A DNA stretch of 64,000 bases, taken from assembly GCF_965198575.1 (NCBI RefSeq), contig NZ_OZ240671.1, positions 1,612,001-1,676,000 on the forward strand. The letters are read 5' to 3'. Below, piece by piece: positions 42,466-51,983 of the stretch. A program made the translations under genes and the position numbers. Every line of letters begins with the position of its first letter. The first letter of the stretch is position 1. Source of the stretch: Lichenicola sp965198575. GTDB taxonomy: Bacteria > Pseudomonadota > Alphaproteobacteria > Acetobacterales > Acetobacteraceae. The notes beneath the pieces were generated by a model. The model ran no database searches. It saw only the letters and a list, made by a program, of their open reading frames with translations, and was not told where the DNA came from.

Positions 42466-43419
42466 TCAGGCTCCGATCGCGCGGAAATCAGCGAGCAGCT
42501 TCTTTACCGCGTCGCAGGACTTCTCGAACGCCGCCTTCTCCTCGGGTGTGAACTCGACCTCGAGCACCCGCTCGGCGCCACCGGCCCCGATCACCACCGG
42601 CACGCCGACATAGAAGTCGGTCTGGCCGTATTCGCCGTTGAGCTTCACCGCGCACGGCAGGACGCGCTTCTTGTCCTTGAGGAAGCTCTCGGCCATCGCC
42701 ACCGCGGACGCGGCCGGGGCATAGAACGCCGACCCCTTCTCCAGCAGCTTGACGATCTCGCCGCCGCCATTGGCCGTGCGGGTCACGATCGCGTCGATGC
42801 GCTCCTGCGTGGTCCAGCCCATCTTGATCAGGTCGGTCACCGGCACGCCCGCCACCGTCGAGTAGCGGGTCAGCGGCACCATGGTGTCGCCATGGCCGCC
42901 CAGCACGAACGCGGTCACATCCTCGACCGAGACGTTGAATTCCTGCGCCAGGAACAGCCGGAAGCGGGCGCTGTCGAGCACGCCGGCCATGCCGACCACC
43001 ATGTTCGCCGGCAGCCCGGACTTCTCCTGCATCACCGCGACCATCACATCGAGCGGGTTGGTGATGACGATCACGAAGGCGCCCGGGGCATGGGCGCGGA
43101 TGCCGTCGGCGACCTGGCCGATGACCTCGGCGTTCTTCGACAGCAGGTCGTCGCGCGACATGCCCGGCAGGCGCGGGAAGCCGGCGGTGACGATCACCAC
43201 GTCGGAGCCGGCGATCGCGGCGTAATCCGACCCGCCGCTGAAGGCGCAGTCGAAATCGTCGACGGGTGAGGACTGCGCCAGGTCGAGCGCCTTGCCGGCG
43301 GCGACACCACCGAACACGTCGAACATCACGACGTCGCCCAGCTCCTTCAGGCCGATCAGATGGGCGAGCGTGCCGCCGATATTGCCTGCGCCGATGAGGG
43401 CGATCTTCTTGCGAGCCAT
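42466..43419 (-). CDS. mdh: Malate dehydrogenase (LDH-like type)
   Basis: The 317-residue NAD-dependent enzyme of the citrate cycle has GAGNIGGTLAHL at residues 10-21, the substrate loop TAGFPRLPGMSRDDLL with the two Arg residues that select malate, and the catalytic His in LGGHGDTMVPL. It belongs to the lactate-dehydrogenase-like MDH group usual in alphaproteobacteria. It follows zapE by 108 bases on the same strand. ATG at 43419 is a normal start for the family (MARKKIALIG). Confidence 0.97.
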   Translation of the reverse strand: MARKKIALIGAGNIGGTLAHLIGLKELGDVVMFDVFGGVAAGKALDLAQSSPVDDFDCAFSGGSDYAAIAGSDVVIVTAGFPRLPGMSRDDLLSKNAEVIGQVADGIRAHAPGAFVIVITNPLDVMVAVMQEKSGLPANMVVGMAGVLDSARFRLFLAQEFNVSVEDVTAFVLGGHGDTMVPLTRYSTVAGVPVTDLIKMGWTTQERIDAIVTRTANGGGEIVKLLEKGSAFYAPAASAVAMAESFLKDKKRVLPCAVKLNGEYGQTDFYVGVPVVIGAGGAERVLEVEFTPEEKAAFEKSCDAVKKLLADFRAIGA

Positions 43420-43527
43420 GCGTGTCCCCGAGGTATGCGGGTGGTTGGATGAAGACCCGCCGGAGAACCCGGAACCCGCCGGAAGGCCGGTTTTGCTAGT
43501 CCTTCATGCCCCGCTCCGCAAGCGCCG

Positions 43528-44778
43528 CTACTCGAGGTGCTGCAATTCCAGGTAGGCCTGCGTCTGCATCTCCTCGAGCCGGGAGGCGGTGCGCTCGAAC
43601 GCGACGGCCCCCTCGCCATGCTCGTAGATCCGGTCCGGCTGGTCGGCGGCGGAGGCGATCAGCTTCACCCGCGCCTCGTACAAGGCGTCGATCAGCACGA
43701 TGAAGCGCCGCGCCACGTCGAAATTTTCCGGCCCGAGGCGCGGGATGCCGTCGATGATCACGCTGCGGAAGCGCCGGGCCAGGGCCAGGTAGTCGCCGGC
43801 GCCCAGGGCCCGCGCACACAGCGCCTCGAAGTCGAATCGAGCGACACCTTCCGCGGCCATCGGCACCGGGACCTGGCGCCCCATCACCTCCAGCGCCTCC
43901 GAATGCGGTGCCTGCCCGCGGGCCAGCCGCTCGAACGCCGCATCGAGGGCCTGCTCCGCACGCTGGTCCGCCGGCGCATGCCAGGTCGGCAGGCCCCGGA
44001 GGTTGCCGCGCCGGTAGTCGCGCGGACTGTCGAGCAGCACGGTGTCGAGTTCCTGCCTGATGCGCGCGATGAACGGCTTGAAGGCGTCGGCACCTGGCCG
44101 GTTCTGGAACAGCGCCTCGGGCGCGGTATTCGAGGTCGCCACGATCACCACGCCGCGCCGGAACAGCGCATCGAACAGCCGCCCGAGGATCATCGCATCG
44201 GCGATGTCGTTGACCTGGAACTCGTCGAAGCAGAGCAGCATGGCCTCGGCGGCCACGGCATCGGCCAACGGCGGGATCGGGTCGGCGACCTCCGGGTGGG
44301 CGCGCTTGTACGCATGCACCTTGGCATGCGTCTCCTGCATGAACCGGTGGAAGTGGATGCGTCGCTTTGCCGCGACCGGCGCCTGCTCGAAAAACAGGTC
44401 CATCAGCATCGATTTACCGCGCCCGACCTGGCCGACCAGGTAAACGCCCCTTGGCGCCTTGGGGGGAGCACGGCCGGTCAGCCGGCCGATCAGGGAACGC
44501 GCGCGGGCTGTCGCCGGAGCCTGGAGCTGGTTCAGTTCCTGCCAAAGCCGGTCCAGCCGGGCTGCGGCGTCGAGCTGCACCGGGTCTTCCTCGAGAAGTC
44601 CTCGGCCGACGCGATCACGATACAGTGATAATGGGCCTTGTAACGCACCCTTGGGGTCGAGAGGTGCTCTACCAGTGCCTGCCGCATTGCCTCGCGGGTC
44701 CGGTCCCGGACCAGCCCCCAGGTCCGGTGCTCCGGTCTGCGTCATAACTTGGAAAGACGGCATCCGCCGCCGATACAT
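43528..44778 (-). CDS. zapE: Cell division protein ZapE (AFG1-like ATPase)
   Basis: The 416-residue AFG1-family ATPase has Walker A GQVGRGKSMLMDLFF, the HFHRFMQ strand, Walker B LLCFDEFQVND and ATSNTAPEALF as sensor region. ZapE interacts with the Z-ring at late division and under oxygen limitation in E. coli. The family's association with mdh is typical of alphaproteobacteria. The start at 44778 is supported by GAGGA five bases upstream; the first 45 residues are variable and Pro/Gly-rich. Confidence 0.93.
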   Translation of the reverse strand: MYRRRMPSFQVMTQTGAPDLGAGPGPDPRGNAAGTGRAPLDPKGALQGPLSLYRDRVGRGLLEEDPVQLDAAARLDRLWQELNQLQAPATARARSLIGRLTGRAPPKAPRGVYLVGQVGRGKSMLMDLFFEQAPVAAKRRIHFHRFMQETHAKVHAYKRAHPEVADPIPPLADAVAAEAMLLCFDEFQVNDIADAMILGRLFDALFRRGVVIVATSNTAPEALFQNRPGADAFKPFIARIRQELDTVLLDSPRDYRRGNLRGLPTWHAPADQRAEQALDAAFERLARGQAPHSEALEVMGRQVPVPMAAEGVARFDFEALCARALGAGDYLALARRFRSVIIDGIPRLGPENFDVARRFIVLIDALYEARVKLIASAADQPDRIYEHGEGAVAFERTASRLEEMQTQAYLELQHLE

Positions 44779-44855
44779 CGAGTTCCTCGCAAGATCAATG
44801 ATCTATGCCGCGTTGCACAAAAACCCTTCGCGTGAGAGCGGGGCGTGGCCTGTCT

Positions 44856-44881
44856 CATTTCGTATCAGGTTCAACGAAATG
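44856..44881. promoter_or_regulatory. Perfect inverted repeat in the zapE upstream region
   Basis: CATTTCGT (44856-44863) and ACGAAATG (44874-44881) are exact reverse complements around a ten-base centre, in the 175-base divergent region between zapE and the secreted-protein gene. It is a candidate operator or transcript hairpin for either gene. No regulator can be named from sequence. Confidence 0.4.
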
Positions 44882-44953
44882 CGAGCGATGTAACCTTTCC
44901 AGCGGTTTGGCCATTGTTTCTGCGATGGTCTGTCCGATGACGGAGACGGTGCG

Positions 44954-45238
44954 ATGAAGAAGACAATGCTGGCCCTGCCGCTGATGCTGGCGTTCACCGC
45001 CGCAGGTGCCCAGGCGTCGGAGCTGCGGATGACCGTCGAGAAGCCGCATTTCACGTGCGAAGGTCACGGCCAGCTGCTGTCACATGTCGCATACGTGCCA
45101 GGCGCCGACGCGTCGGGGGCGACCCGGCGGAATACCAGCGACGACGCACCCTTGCCTTGCTGCGATGGCCAGATCGGCTGCGCGCAGTTCCTGTCGACCA
45201 ACACGATCCTGCATCCCAGCCATCCGCTGCGCGGCTAA
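44954..45238 (+). CDS. Small secreted Cys-containing protein of unknown function
   Basis: A 94-residue precursor with a Lys-Lys start, a hydrophobic core and a cleavage site near AGAQASE. The mature part of about 73 residues contains Cys in FTCEGHG and a PCCDGQIGCAQF cluster, four cysteines in all, that could form disulfides or bind a metal. A similar CC-GQIGCAQFLST segment recurs in hypothetical alphaproteobacterial proteins, as far as I recall. A GGAG site precedes ATG 44954. No neighbour explains its role. Confidence 0.6.
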   Translation: MKKTMLALPLMLAFTAAGAQASELRMTVEKPHFTCEGHGQLLSHVAYVPGADASGATRRNTSDDAPLPCCDGQIGCAQFLSTNTILHPSHPLRG

Positions 45239-45246
45239 CCTGCATC

Positions 45247-45271
45247 CTTCCCGAGCTTGCACCCTCGGAAG
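45247..45271 (+). terminator. Possible terminator after the secreted-protein gene
   Basis: CTTCCCGAG (45247-45255) and CTCGGAAG (45264-45271) form an eight-pair stem with one bulged C and an eight-base loop, just after the stop at 45238. There is no T-run, so this is tentative. Confidence 0.3.
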
Positions 45272-45315
45272 CTGCGGACCTAACTAGCCGCCACTCCAGT
45301 GCGGATCCGCTGACG

Positions 45316-45984
45316 ATGCCAGACACCCTCCCGCCACGCTCGCCACGCCAGCATGTCGATCTTGGCCTCGACTATGCCGGCTTCGCTCGTCCGGTGGCGA
45401 CCGACCCGTTTCCTCACATCGTCATCCCGAACTTCGTTCCACCGGCGCAGCTCGAGGCGGTGTTGCAGTCGTTGCCCGGGATCCCGGGCGGTGGCTCCTA
45501 TCCCCCGTCGGCGCTCAGGTTGCGGGGCGCGGCTGCCGACCTGGTGCACGAACTCGAAGGGCCGGCCCTGCGGGACGCGATCGCCACGCGCTTCGGACTG
45601 GACCTGGAGGGCAGCCTGACGATGCTGACCATGCGCGGCCGGACCCGGGAGAAGGACGGCCAGATCCACACCGACTCGACCGCCAAGCTGGTCACGGTCC
45701 TGCTGTACCTGAACAAGGCAAGTGCCGAGTGGACCCGCCAGGAGGGCTGCTTGCGCCTGCTGCGTGGCCCGGACGACCTCGAGGATTTCGCCGTCGAGGT
45801 GCCACCGGTCGATGGCACGCTGCTGGTGTTCCCGAACGGCCCGACCACCTATCACGGCCATCGCACCTTCGTCGGGCGCCGCTACGCCATCCAGCTGAAC
45901 TACATGGCGTCCAGCGCCAAGGCCCGCACCGAGCTGCGTCGACACAAGCTGTCTGCGCTGGTCAAGCGCTTCACCCCGGGGTGA
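45316..45984 (+). CDS. 2-oxoglutarate/Fe(II)-dependent oxygenase-like protein
   Basis: The 222-residue protein has the double-stranded beta-helix iron site: HTD (His-x-Asp) in GQIHTDSTAKLV near residue 118, the distal His in TTYHGHRTF and a following Arg-rich strand VGRRYAIQLNY that would bind 2-oxoglutarate. The family hydroxylates proteins or small molecules; SM-20/prolyl-hydroxylase-like members occur in bacteria. The start at 45316 follows the stretch downstream of the secreted-protein gene; a longer frame upstream is its shadow. Substrate unknown. Confidence 0.78.
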   Translation: MPDTLPPRSPRQHVDLGLDYAGFARPVATDPFPHIVIPNFVPPAQLEAVLQSLPGIPGGGSYPPSALRLRGAAADLVHELEGPALRDAIATRFGLDLEGSLTMLTMRGRTREKDGQIHTDSTAKLVTVLLYLNKASAEWTRQEGCLRLLRGPDDLEDFAVEVPPVDGTLLVFPNGPTTYHGHRTFVGRRYAIQLNYMASSAKARTELRRHKLSALVKRFTPG

Positions 45985-46157
45985 CAACCAGCGCCTGACC
46001 GCTGACGCCCCATCTACGGCGCGCCCGAGCCTGGACCTGCTTGAGGCATGTCTTGCGGTCGCGCGGCGCTTCAGCTTTTCGAAGCCGGCGGCGAGACCCG
46101 GGGCCGCTGCCTCCGCTTTCGGCCATGTCGACCGTGGTCAGCTGAGCGGCCAGCGGT

Positions 46158-46789
46158 TCAGCAGCCCGGCCATCCTTGGTTTGCATATAGGCTCACGATG
46201 AACCAGTCAGGTTCGAGCTGACGCACATACACAACCTGGCAATCATAGACGATTTTCCTTGCGTTCCAGCTCTCGGCAGCAACGCGCGCAAGAGCGCCAC
46301 TCCGGTCGAACGCGAGATCTGCCTCCTCATCCGTCCCGAGGCCGCCCCAAACTCGCCAGAGCATGTGTCGCGGGTTCGGGTCGAACGCATCCACAAACGA
46401 TGCAGGTCGAGAATTCACTATCCGCTTGTAGCTCTCCGACCAGACGAGCCAGCGCAAGCCGTCCCCGAAACGATCCCCCGCCTCGAGGAGGCCGACCCAG
46501 ATCCCGATCAGACAAGCCCCGACGAGAAGGTCGGCCAGCCTGCGATCCATTTCGGCCGCAAGCCAAAGCGGGTCAGGCAGACGATGAAGAAGAGCGCCAG
46601 GACGGGCAGCAAGAGCAGAAAGGTTATCTGCATGTAAAAGAACGCACTGCTTAGAACCGCCGACGCGAGACACGCGGGGAATGCCAGCCGACGGTAATAA
46701 CGCACAGGTTCTCCGGGGACCTGCATCATGGTGCTTACCAGGATTGCTGCCGACCAGGACGTATAAGCCTCACGTCTCCAACCGGCCAC
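46158..46789 (-). pseudogene. Frameshifted membrane protein of unknown function
   Basis: One frame (from ATG 46789, or 46729) encodes hydrophobic helices with AFFYMQITFLLLLPVLALFF and RFGLRPKWIAGWP, then stops at 46508. From the same place a second frame takes up gene-like sequence (LIGIWVGLLEAGDRFG, WLVWSESYKRIV, Cys and Trp-rich end) to a stop at 46158. Joined, they look like one protein of about 200 residues with an N-terminal membrane part and a C-terminal soluble part. A one-base loss around 46510-46545 would explain the break; a sequencing error is the alternative. Confidence 0.6.
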
Positions 46790-46885
46790 CTGCCCGGGCG
46801 CGTTCCCTGCTTAGGCCGCGACTGCCCCGGCTGACGCACCGCCATTCAGGCGATCACCGCCGGCGTCCCTCGAGCCTGCCCGGTC

Positions 46886-47899
46886 TCAGCGCCTGCCCTG
46901 GCGGCTGTCGATCGCGCGGTTCAGCAGGATGGCGGCGATGATGATCAGGCCGGTGATCGTCATCTGGTAGAACGAGCCCAGCCCGAGCAGGTTGAAGATG
47001 TTGCGCAGCACCTGCAGCAGCATCACCGCGAACAGCGTGCCCACCACGCCGCCGCGTCCACCGAACAGGCTGGTGCCGCCCAGCACCACCGCCGCAATGG
47101 CGTCGAGCTCCATCCCCTGCGCCGCGGTCGGCTGGCCGATCCGTAGCCGCGCGGTCAGCAGCACGCCGGAGAGCGAGGCGAGCAGCCCCGACACCGCGAA
47201 CACGATGGTCACGATCAGCTTCACCGGGAGCCCCGAAAGGCGCGCCGCTTCTGCGTTTCCGCCAGTCGCGAACACGTATTCGCCGAACACGGTGTAACGC
47301 AGCACCAGGGCGGCGATGCCCCAGACGGCCAGGAACAGCAGCGCCAGCACCGGGAACGCGAAGCCGGGAAGCAGCGGCACCTGCAGCGAGCCGAACATGC
47401 CGAAGCCGTGCGGCAGGCCGCCGATCGGCACGCCGTTCGACATCAGGTAGGTGACGCCGCGCACCGTCACCAGCCCGGCCAGGGTGACGATGAAGCTCGG
47501 CACCGCCGCATAGGCCGAAATGGCACCGAGCAAGGCGCCGATCGCCGCACCGGTCAGCAGCGCCGCCGCGATCGCCAGCAGCGGTGGAATGCCGGCCGCC
47601 ATCAGCAGCGACACCACCATGCCGCCGCACGCGACCACGCTGCCGACGGACAGGTCGATGTTGGCCGTCAGGATCACGAAGGTCATGCCGATCGCGACGA
47701 TGCCGACGATGCTCGCCTGCTGGAACAGGTTCGAGATGTTGCGCACCGTCAGGAAGTCGTTCGACAGCAGCGTCGCGATCACCACGACGGCGAAGAAGAT
47801 GACGATGAAGTTGTAGCGCAGCATCAGCTCGACGATGCGGCGTCCGGACAGTGACGGCGTCGCGGGTCTCGGACTGGCGGGATGCGCGAGCGTGCTCAT
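46886..47899 (-). CDS. Sugar ABC transporter permease, RbsC type
   Basis: A 337-residue membrane protein with FVILTANIDLSVGSVVA (the CUT2 marker), FIVTLAGLVTVRGVTYL, the GGNAEAARLSGLP cytoplasmic loop and GGTSLFGGRGGVVGTL near the end. The start at ATG 47899 is two bases after the ATPase stop. It belongs with the ATPase at 47902 and the binding protein at 53093, although the catabolic genes lie between. Confidence 0.9.
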   Translation of the reverse strand: MSTLAHPASPRPATPSLSGRRIVELMLRYNFIVIFFAVVVIATLLSNDFLTVRNISNLFQQASIVGIVAIGMTFVILTANIDLSVGSVVACGGMVVSLLMAAGIPPLLAIAAALLTGAAIGALLGAISAYAAVPSFIVTLAGLVTVRGVTYLMSNGVPIGGLPHGFGMFGSLQVPLLPGFAFPVLALLFLAVWGIAALVLRYTVFGEYVFATGGNAEAARLSGLPVKLIVTIVFAVSGLLASLSGVLLTARLRIGQPTAAQGMELDAIAAVVLGGTSLFGGRGGVVGTLFAVMLLQVLRNIFNLLGLGSFYQMTITGLIIIAAILLNRAIDSRQGRR

Positions 47900-47901
47900 G
47901 A

Positions 47902-49401
47902 TCAGGTCTCCGTGGTCCGATGGCCGACCAGGCCCGCCTTCAGGATGTCGTCGCGCGACGCGATGGTGGGGTCGAAGCAGCGCACGTTGCGCCCCTCGTG
48001 GAACACCCAGATGCGGTCGCAATTGACGTAGATCTCATCGAGCTCGCTGCTGGCGACGATGATCGCGGCACCGTCCTCGGCCAGCCTGCGGATCAGCGCA
48101 TACAGCTCGGCCTTGGCGCCGACATCGAGGCCGCGCGAGGGCTCGTCGAGCAGCAGCATCCGGCTGCCCTCGACCACCCATTTCGAGAACACGACCTTCT
48201 GCTGGTTGCCGCCGGACAACTGCCGCACCGGCTGGTCGAGGGTGCCGTAGCGCGTCGAGAGATCGGCCAGCACCGGGCTCGCGCCGCGCCGCATCCGCTC
48301 GTGCGAGATGAAGCGGCGGCGCCGGAGCGAGGGCAGCATGGCGTTGCGGTAGATCGCGGAGTCCAGCACCAGCCCCTGGGTCTTGCGATCCTCCGGCACC
48401 AGCGCCACGCCGCGGGCGATCGCCTCACCTGGCCGGCTCGGGCGATACGCCTGGCCGCCGAGCTCGATCTCGCCGGTGCTGGCGAGGTCGCCGAACAGCG
48501 CGTGCAGGAAGCTGGTGCGGCCGGAGCCGTTCAGCCCCGACAGCCCGATGATCTCGCCCTCGCGGACCGACAGGTCGCGCACGTCGAGCCCCTGCGGACC
48601 CTGCAGCCGACGCACCGAGAGCGCCACGGTGTCGCGCGCCGGCTTGCGGGCACTCCGTTCCAGCAGTGCCTGGTTGCGACCCAGCACCGCCTCGACCAGC
48701 GTCTGCTCGGGCGTCCCGGCGACGTCGAAGGTCTCGACCGTGCGGCCGTTGCGCAAGGCCGTGACGCGATCGCCGATCGCCCGGATCTCGTTCATCCGGT
48801 GGCTCACATACAGGATCGCGATGCCGGCCCGCGCAAGCTCGCGGATCACCTCGAACACCCGCTCGAGCTCGGTCTCGTTCAGCGCCGCCGAGGGCTCGTC
48901 CATGATGATCACCTTGGCGTCGAGCGTCAGGGCGCGGGCGATGGCGGTCAGCTGCTGGTTGGCGATCGACAATGATCCGACCAGCGCGGTCGGACCGAAC
49001 CCGGCGCCGACCCGATCCAGCGCCGCCTGGGCGATGCGCAGCCGGCGGCTCCGGTCGATCAGCCCGAAACGTCCCGGCACCCGGCCCAGCAGCATGTTCT
49101 GGGCGACGGTCAGCTGCGGCACCAGGTCGAGCTCCTGGTAGATCATCGAGATGCCGGCCTGGGCGGCTTCGAGCGGGGTGCGGAAATGCCGTTCCACCCC
49201 GTCGAGCGTCAGGGTGCCGCGAGTCATGCCGTGGGCGCCGGCGATCACCTTGAGCAGCGTGCTCTTGCCGGCCCCGTTGGCACCCAGCAGGCAATGCACC
49301 TCGCCGCGCCGGATCGACAGCGAGGCCTCCTCGAGCGCAACCACGTTGCCGGGAAAGATCTTGGCAGCGCGGTCGACGGCGAGAACGATGTCAGGCGCCA
49401 C
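47902..49401 (-). CDS. Sugar ABC transporter ATPase, duplicated
   Basis: A 499-residue double nucleotide-binding protein. Domain 1: Walker A GANGAGKST, signature SLSIANQQLTAIARAL, Walker B VIIMDEPSAAL. Domain 2: typical degenerate Walker A (GLNGSGRTS), LSGGNQQKVVFSKW and LLLDEPSRGLD. The ATG overlaps the end of the SorC regulator gene by 11 bases, so regulator and transporter are on one transcript and likely co-translated. Confidence 0.92.
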   Translation of the reverse strand: MAPDIVLAVDRAAKIFPGNVVALEEASLSIRRGEVHCLLGANGAGKSTLLKVIAGAHGMTRGTLTLDGVERHFRTPLEAAQAGISMIYQELDLVPQLTVAQNMLLGRVPGRFGLIDRSRRLRIAQAALDRVGAGFGPTALVGSLSIANQQLTAIARALTLDAKVIIMDEPSAALNETELERVFEVIRELARAGIAILYVSHRMNEIRAIGDRVTALRNGRTVETFDVAGTPEQTLVEAVLGRNQALLERSARKPARDTVALSVRRLQGPQGLDVRDLSVREGEIIGLSGLNGSGRTSFLHALFGDLASTGEIELGGQAYRPSRPGEAIARGVALVPEDRKTQGLVLDSAIYRNAMLPSLRRRRFISHERMRRGASPVLADLSTRYGTLDQPVRQLSGGNQQKVVFSKWVVEGSRMLLLDEPSRGLDVGAKAELYALIRRLAEDGAAIIVASSELDEIYVNCDRIWVFHEGRNVRCFDPTIASRDDILKAGLVGHRTTET

Positions 49402-50404
49402 GGGCCGCCTCGATCGCGACCAGCGCCGTCTGTTCGTCGGTCACCAGCACGTTGATCAGCCGCGACTTCAGGGCCGCCAGCACCACCGGATGCTTGGCCC
49501 GCCCGACCGCGATGCCCATCGAGATCGCCTTGCCCGGGAGCTCGGCGGGATCCAGCCCGATGGTGCGGGCGTCCAGCGCGGTGTCGACGACGGCGCCGTT
49601 GCGGTCGACGAACCGGCCCAGCACGTCGCCGACGGCACCGGCCTTGCGCAGCCGCGCGATCTCCGCCTCGGTGATGTAGCCGGACCCGACCAGCACGGAT
49701 TCCGGGGTCATGCCGCCAAGCCCGAAGCACACCACCGGCGCCTCGCGGCCGAGCGCCAGCACGCTCTCGATCACCGGATCCTGCTCCAGCACGGCGCGGG
49801 TCTCGGCGCGGCCGACGATGGCCGGCACCGGCAGCACGGTCGCGCGCCCGTTGCCGGCGACCGCGAACAGCTCAGCGATGTTGTTGGTGCGCGTGGCACT
49901 GGCGCGGATGTTCATCGCACCGTTCAGCAGCACCACCTCGACGCCATCGTTCCAGCCGCGCGGGAGCCAGTGCGCCACCGCGGCCATGGTGTGGCCCCAG
50001 GACACGCCGACCAGCATCGGCCGCGGCGTCAGGGCGGCAAGGAACTGGCCCGCCGCCTGCGCCACGCTGTCGACCATCAGCCCGTCATCGTTGCCCACCA
50101 CCGGCACGACGATCGCCTCGCGCAGCCCGTGCGCGCGCTGCAGCCGGCTCTCGAGATCCGGACGGCGCTGCGCCCGCGGCACGATCTCGATCCGCACCAC
50201 CCCCTGCTCGCGCGCGTCCTTGAGAAGGCGGGCGACCTGCCAGCGGGTCAGGCCGAGCGACTTGGCGATGTCGCCCATCGTGCGGTCGAGGTCGTAATAC
50301 CCCTTCGCCGCCTGCACCATCAGCGACTCGCGGCCGGCGCTGGACAAGGTGCGGAGGTCGATCTCGTCGTGTGCCGTCGGGGACACGTCAGTAAGCTCGC
50401 GCAT
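49391..50404 (-). CDS. SorC-family sugar-binding transcriptional regulator
   Basis: The 337-residue protein has an N-terminal helix-turn-helix with MGDIAKSLGLTRWQVARLLK and a sugar-binding domain with GVSWGHTMAAVAHWL, LNGAMNIRA and FGLGGMTPESVLVG. SorC proteins respond to sugar or polyol phosphates. It sits inside the operon, overlapping the kinase gene by 17 bases upstream and the ATPase gene by 11 downstream. ATG 50404 follows AGAAGGA. Together with the DeoR protein at 54138 this locus has two candidate regulators. Confidence 0.88.
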   Translation of the reverse strand: MRELTDVSPTAHDEIDLRTLSSAGRESLMVQAAKGYYDLDRTMGDIAKSLGLTRWQVARLLKDAREQGVVRIEIVPRAQRRPDLESRLQRAHGLREAIVVPVVGNDDGLMVDSVAQAAGQFLAALTPRPMLVGVSWGHTMAAVAHWLPRGWNDGVEVVLLNGAMNIRASATRTNNIAELFAVAGNGRATVLPVPAIVGRAETRAVLEQDPVIESVLALGREAPVVCFGLGGMTPESVLVGSGYITEAEIARLRKAGAVGDVLGRFVDRNGAVVDTALDARTIGLDPAELPGKAISMGIAVGRAKHPVVLAALKSRLINVLVTDEQTALVAIEAARGA

Positions 50405-51959
50405 CAGGAGTGTCCTTCTGTCGTTGCTGCACCGGCAGCGGTCCGGCAGCGCGCACTTCCTGTGCCGCCAGCTTGTGCAGGATCGGCGTGAGGCAGGCGG
50501 TCGCCTCCCGGTAACGCTCCAACCCATCGAGATAGTACTGGTGCACCGACAGGTCCGGCTCGATCGTCCGGCCGCCGCGCGCGACACCGGCGCTCGCCGT
50601 GCGCAAGTCGGGGAACAGCCCCACCCCGGTCGCAGCCGCGGCTGCGGTGCCGACAATGGTCAGGTTCTCTTCCGCCGCGAGCTGCACCGGCAAGCCGATC
50701 GCGTCGACCGTCGCCCGCAGCCACAGCGCGTTCTTGGCATACCCGCCGGCGCTGACGATGCGCTCGATCGGCACGTCGACCGACCGCGCCTGCGCCACCA
50801 CGTTCGCCGACGCCAGCGCCACACCCTCCACCGCCGACCGATACAGTGCCGCACGATCATGCCCGAGCGACAGCCCCAGCAGCGCGCCGCGCAGATGCGG
50901 ATCACGATAAGGGGTGCGGTTGCCCATGAAGTAATCGAGCGTCATCAGGCCGGTATGCGTCGGCGGCAGGCGGCCCGCCTCCTCGATCAGCAGCCGGGTG
51001 CCTTCCCGGTCGAGCTGGAAGATCTGCCCGCTGAGCCAGGACAGCACCGAACCCGCCGATACCTGCCCGCCCTCGACCAGCCACAGCCCCTCGATCAGCG
51101 CATGTGGATACGGGCCCCAGAACCCCGGCACCGGACGGTCCTCGGGGAGGTGGAACAGATGCACCACCGAGGTGCCACCGATCATCAGCAGGTTGCCGGG
51201 GTCGACCGTATCGGCGCCGAGGATGCCGATATGCGCGTCGATGCCGCCCTGGGCCACGACCGGACGCTGCCCGCCCAGACCGAGATGGGCGGCTGCCGCG
51301 TCCGAAAGCGCCTCGATCGCCGTGCCGACCGGCAGCACTGTGCCCGGCATCCGGCGGGTCAGTTCGGGGGCCCCGAAGCTGTCATAGAGCTCCGGGTGGA
51401 ATCGTCCCTCGTTCCCGTCATAGTTCCATTTGCAGGTGGCGTTCATCCGCGAGCCGACCCAGCGCCCGGTCAGGCGGTAATTCAGCCAGTCCAGGCACTC
51501 GCAGATGACGTCCGAGGCCGCGTAGGTGTCCGGCTCATGCGCCGCGAGCCACATCGCCTTGGGGACAAGCCACTCGGCCGCGTCGCTGCCGCCGCTCTGC
51601 TCCATCACCGGATGCCGGCTCAGGGCGGTGCGCGCGGCTTCGGCGCCGGCGCGGCAATCCATCCAGAGCAGCGCCGGCCGCAACGGCGTGCCGTCCATCC
51701 GGCAGGCGACCACGGTGGAGGCGGTGGTGGCGAGGGCCACGCCATCGATGGTCGGGTGGCCGGCCAGCTGCATGGTCTGCCGGCAGGCGAGGCCGAGCGC
51801 ATCCCACCAGGCTGCCGGCGACTGCTCGGCCCAACCGGGCTGCGGATGGTGCGTCTCGTAGGTCTGCTCGGCGGTCGCCACGATCGTGCGGCGGTCCAGG
51901 TCGAACAGCCCGACCCGAACGCCGCCGGTGCCGAAATCGAACCCCAGGAGCAGGCCCAT
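50388..51959 (-). CDS. FGGY-family carbohydrate kinase (ribulokinase/xylulokinase-like)
   Basis: This 523-residue kinase has the N-terminal phosphate loop GFDFGTGGVRVGLFD, the central catalytic Asp in VVAQGGIDAHIG and the C-terminal adenosine-binding SAGGYAKNALWLRA. FGGY enzymes phosphorylate ketopentoses and polyols. It follows the zinc dehydrogenase gene by 24 bases, so a polyol would be oxidised to a ketose and then phosphorylated. D-ribulose, L-ribulose or xylulose are all plausible substrates; sequence does not settle it. Confidence 0.87.
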   Translation of the reverse strand: MGLLLGFDFGTGGVRVGLFDLDRRTIVATAEQTYETHHPQPGWAEQSPAAWWDALGLACRQTMQLAGHPTIDGVALATTASTVVACRMDGTPLRPALLWMDCRAGAEAARTALSRHPVMEQSGGSDAAEWLVPKAMWLAAHEPDTYAASDVICECLDWLNYRLTGRWVGSRMNATCKWNYDGNEGRFHPELYDSFGAPELTRRMPGTVLPVGTAIEALSDAAAAHLGLGGQRPVVAQGGIDAHIGILGADTVDPGNLLMIGGTSVVHLFHLPEDRPVPGFWGPYPHALIEGLWLVEGGQVSAGSVLSWLSGQIFQLDREGTRLLIEEAGRLPPTHTGLMTLDYFMGNRTPYRDPHLRGALLGLSLGHDRAALYRSAVEGVALASANVVAQARSVDVPIERIVSAGGYAKNALWLRATVDAIGLPVQLAAEENLTIVGTAAAAATGVGLFPDLRTASAGVARGGRTIEPDLSVHQYYLDGLERYREATACLTPILHKLAAQEVRAAGPLPVQQRQKDTPDARAY

Positions 51960-51983
51960 GCGATGGCTCCCCGGCTGGACCGC

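Noticed and set aside
45971..46186. Minus-strand 71-residue frame between the oxygenase and the frameshifted gene
   Set aside because: Overlaps the end of the oxygenase gene, is Arg/Gln-rich and has no ribosome site or recognisable domain.
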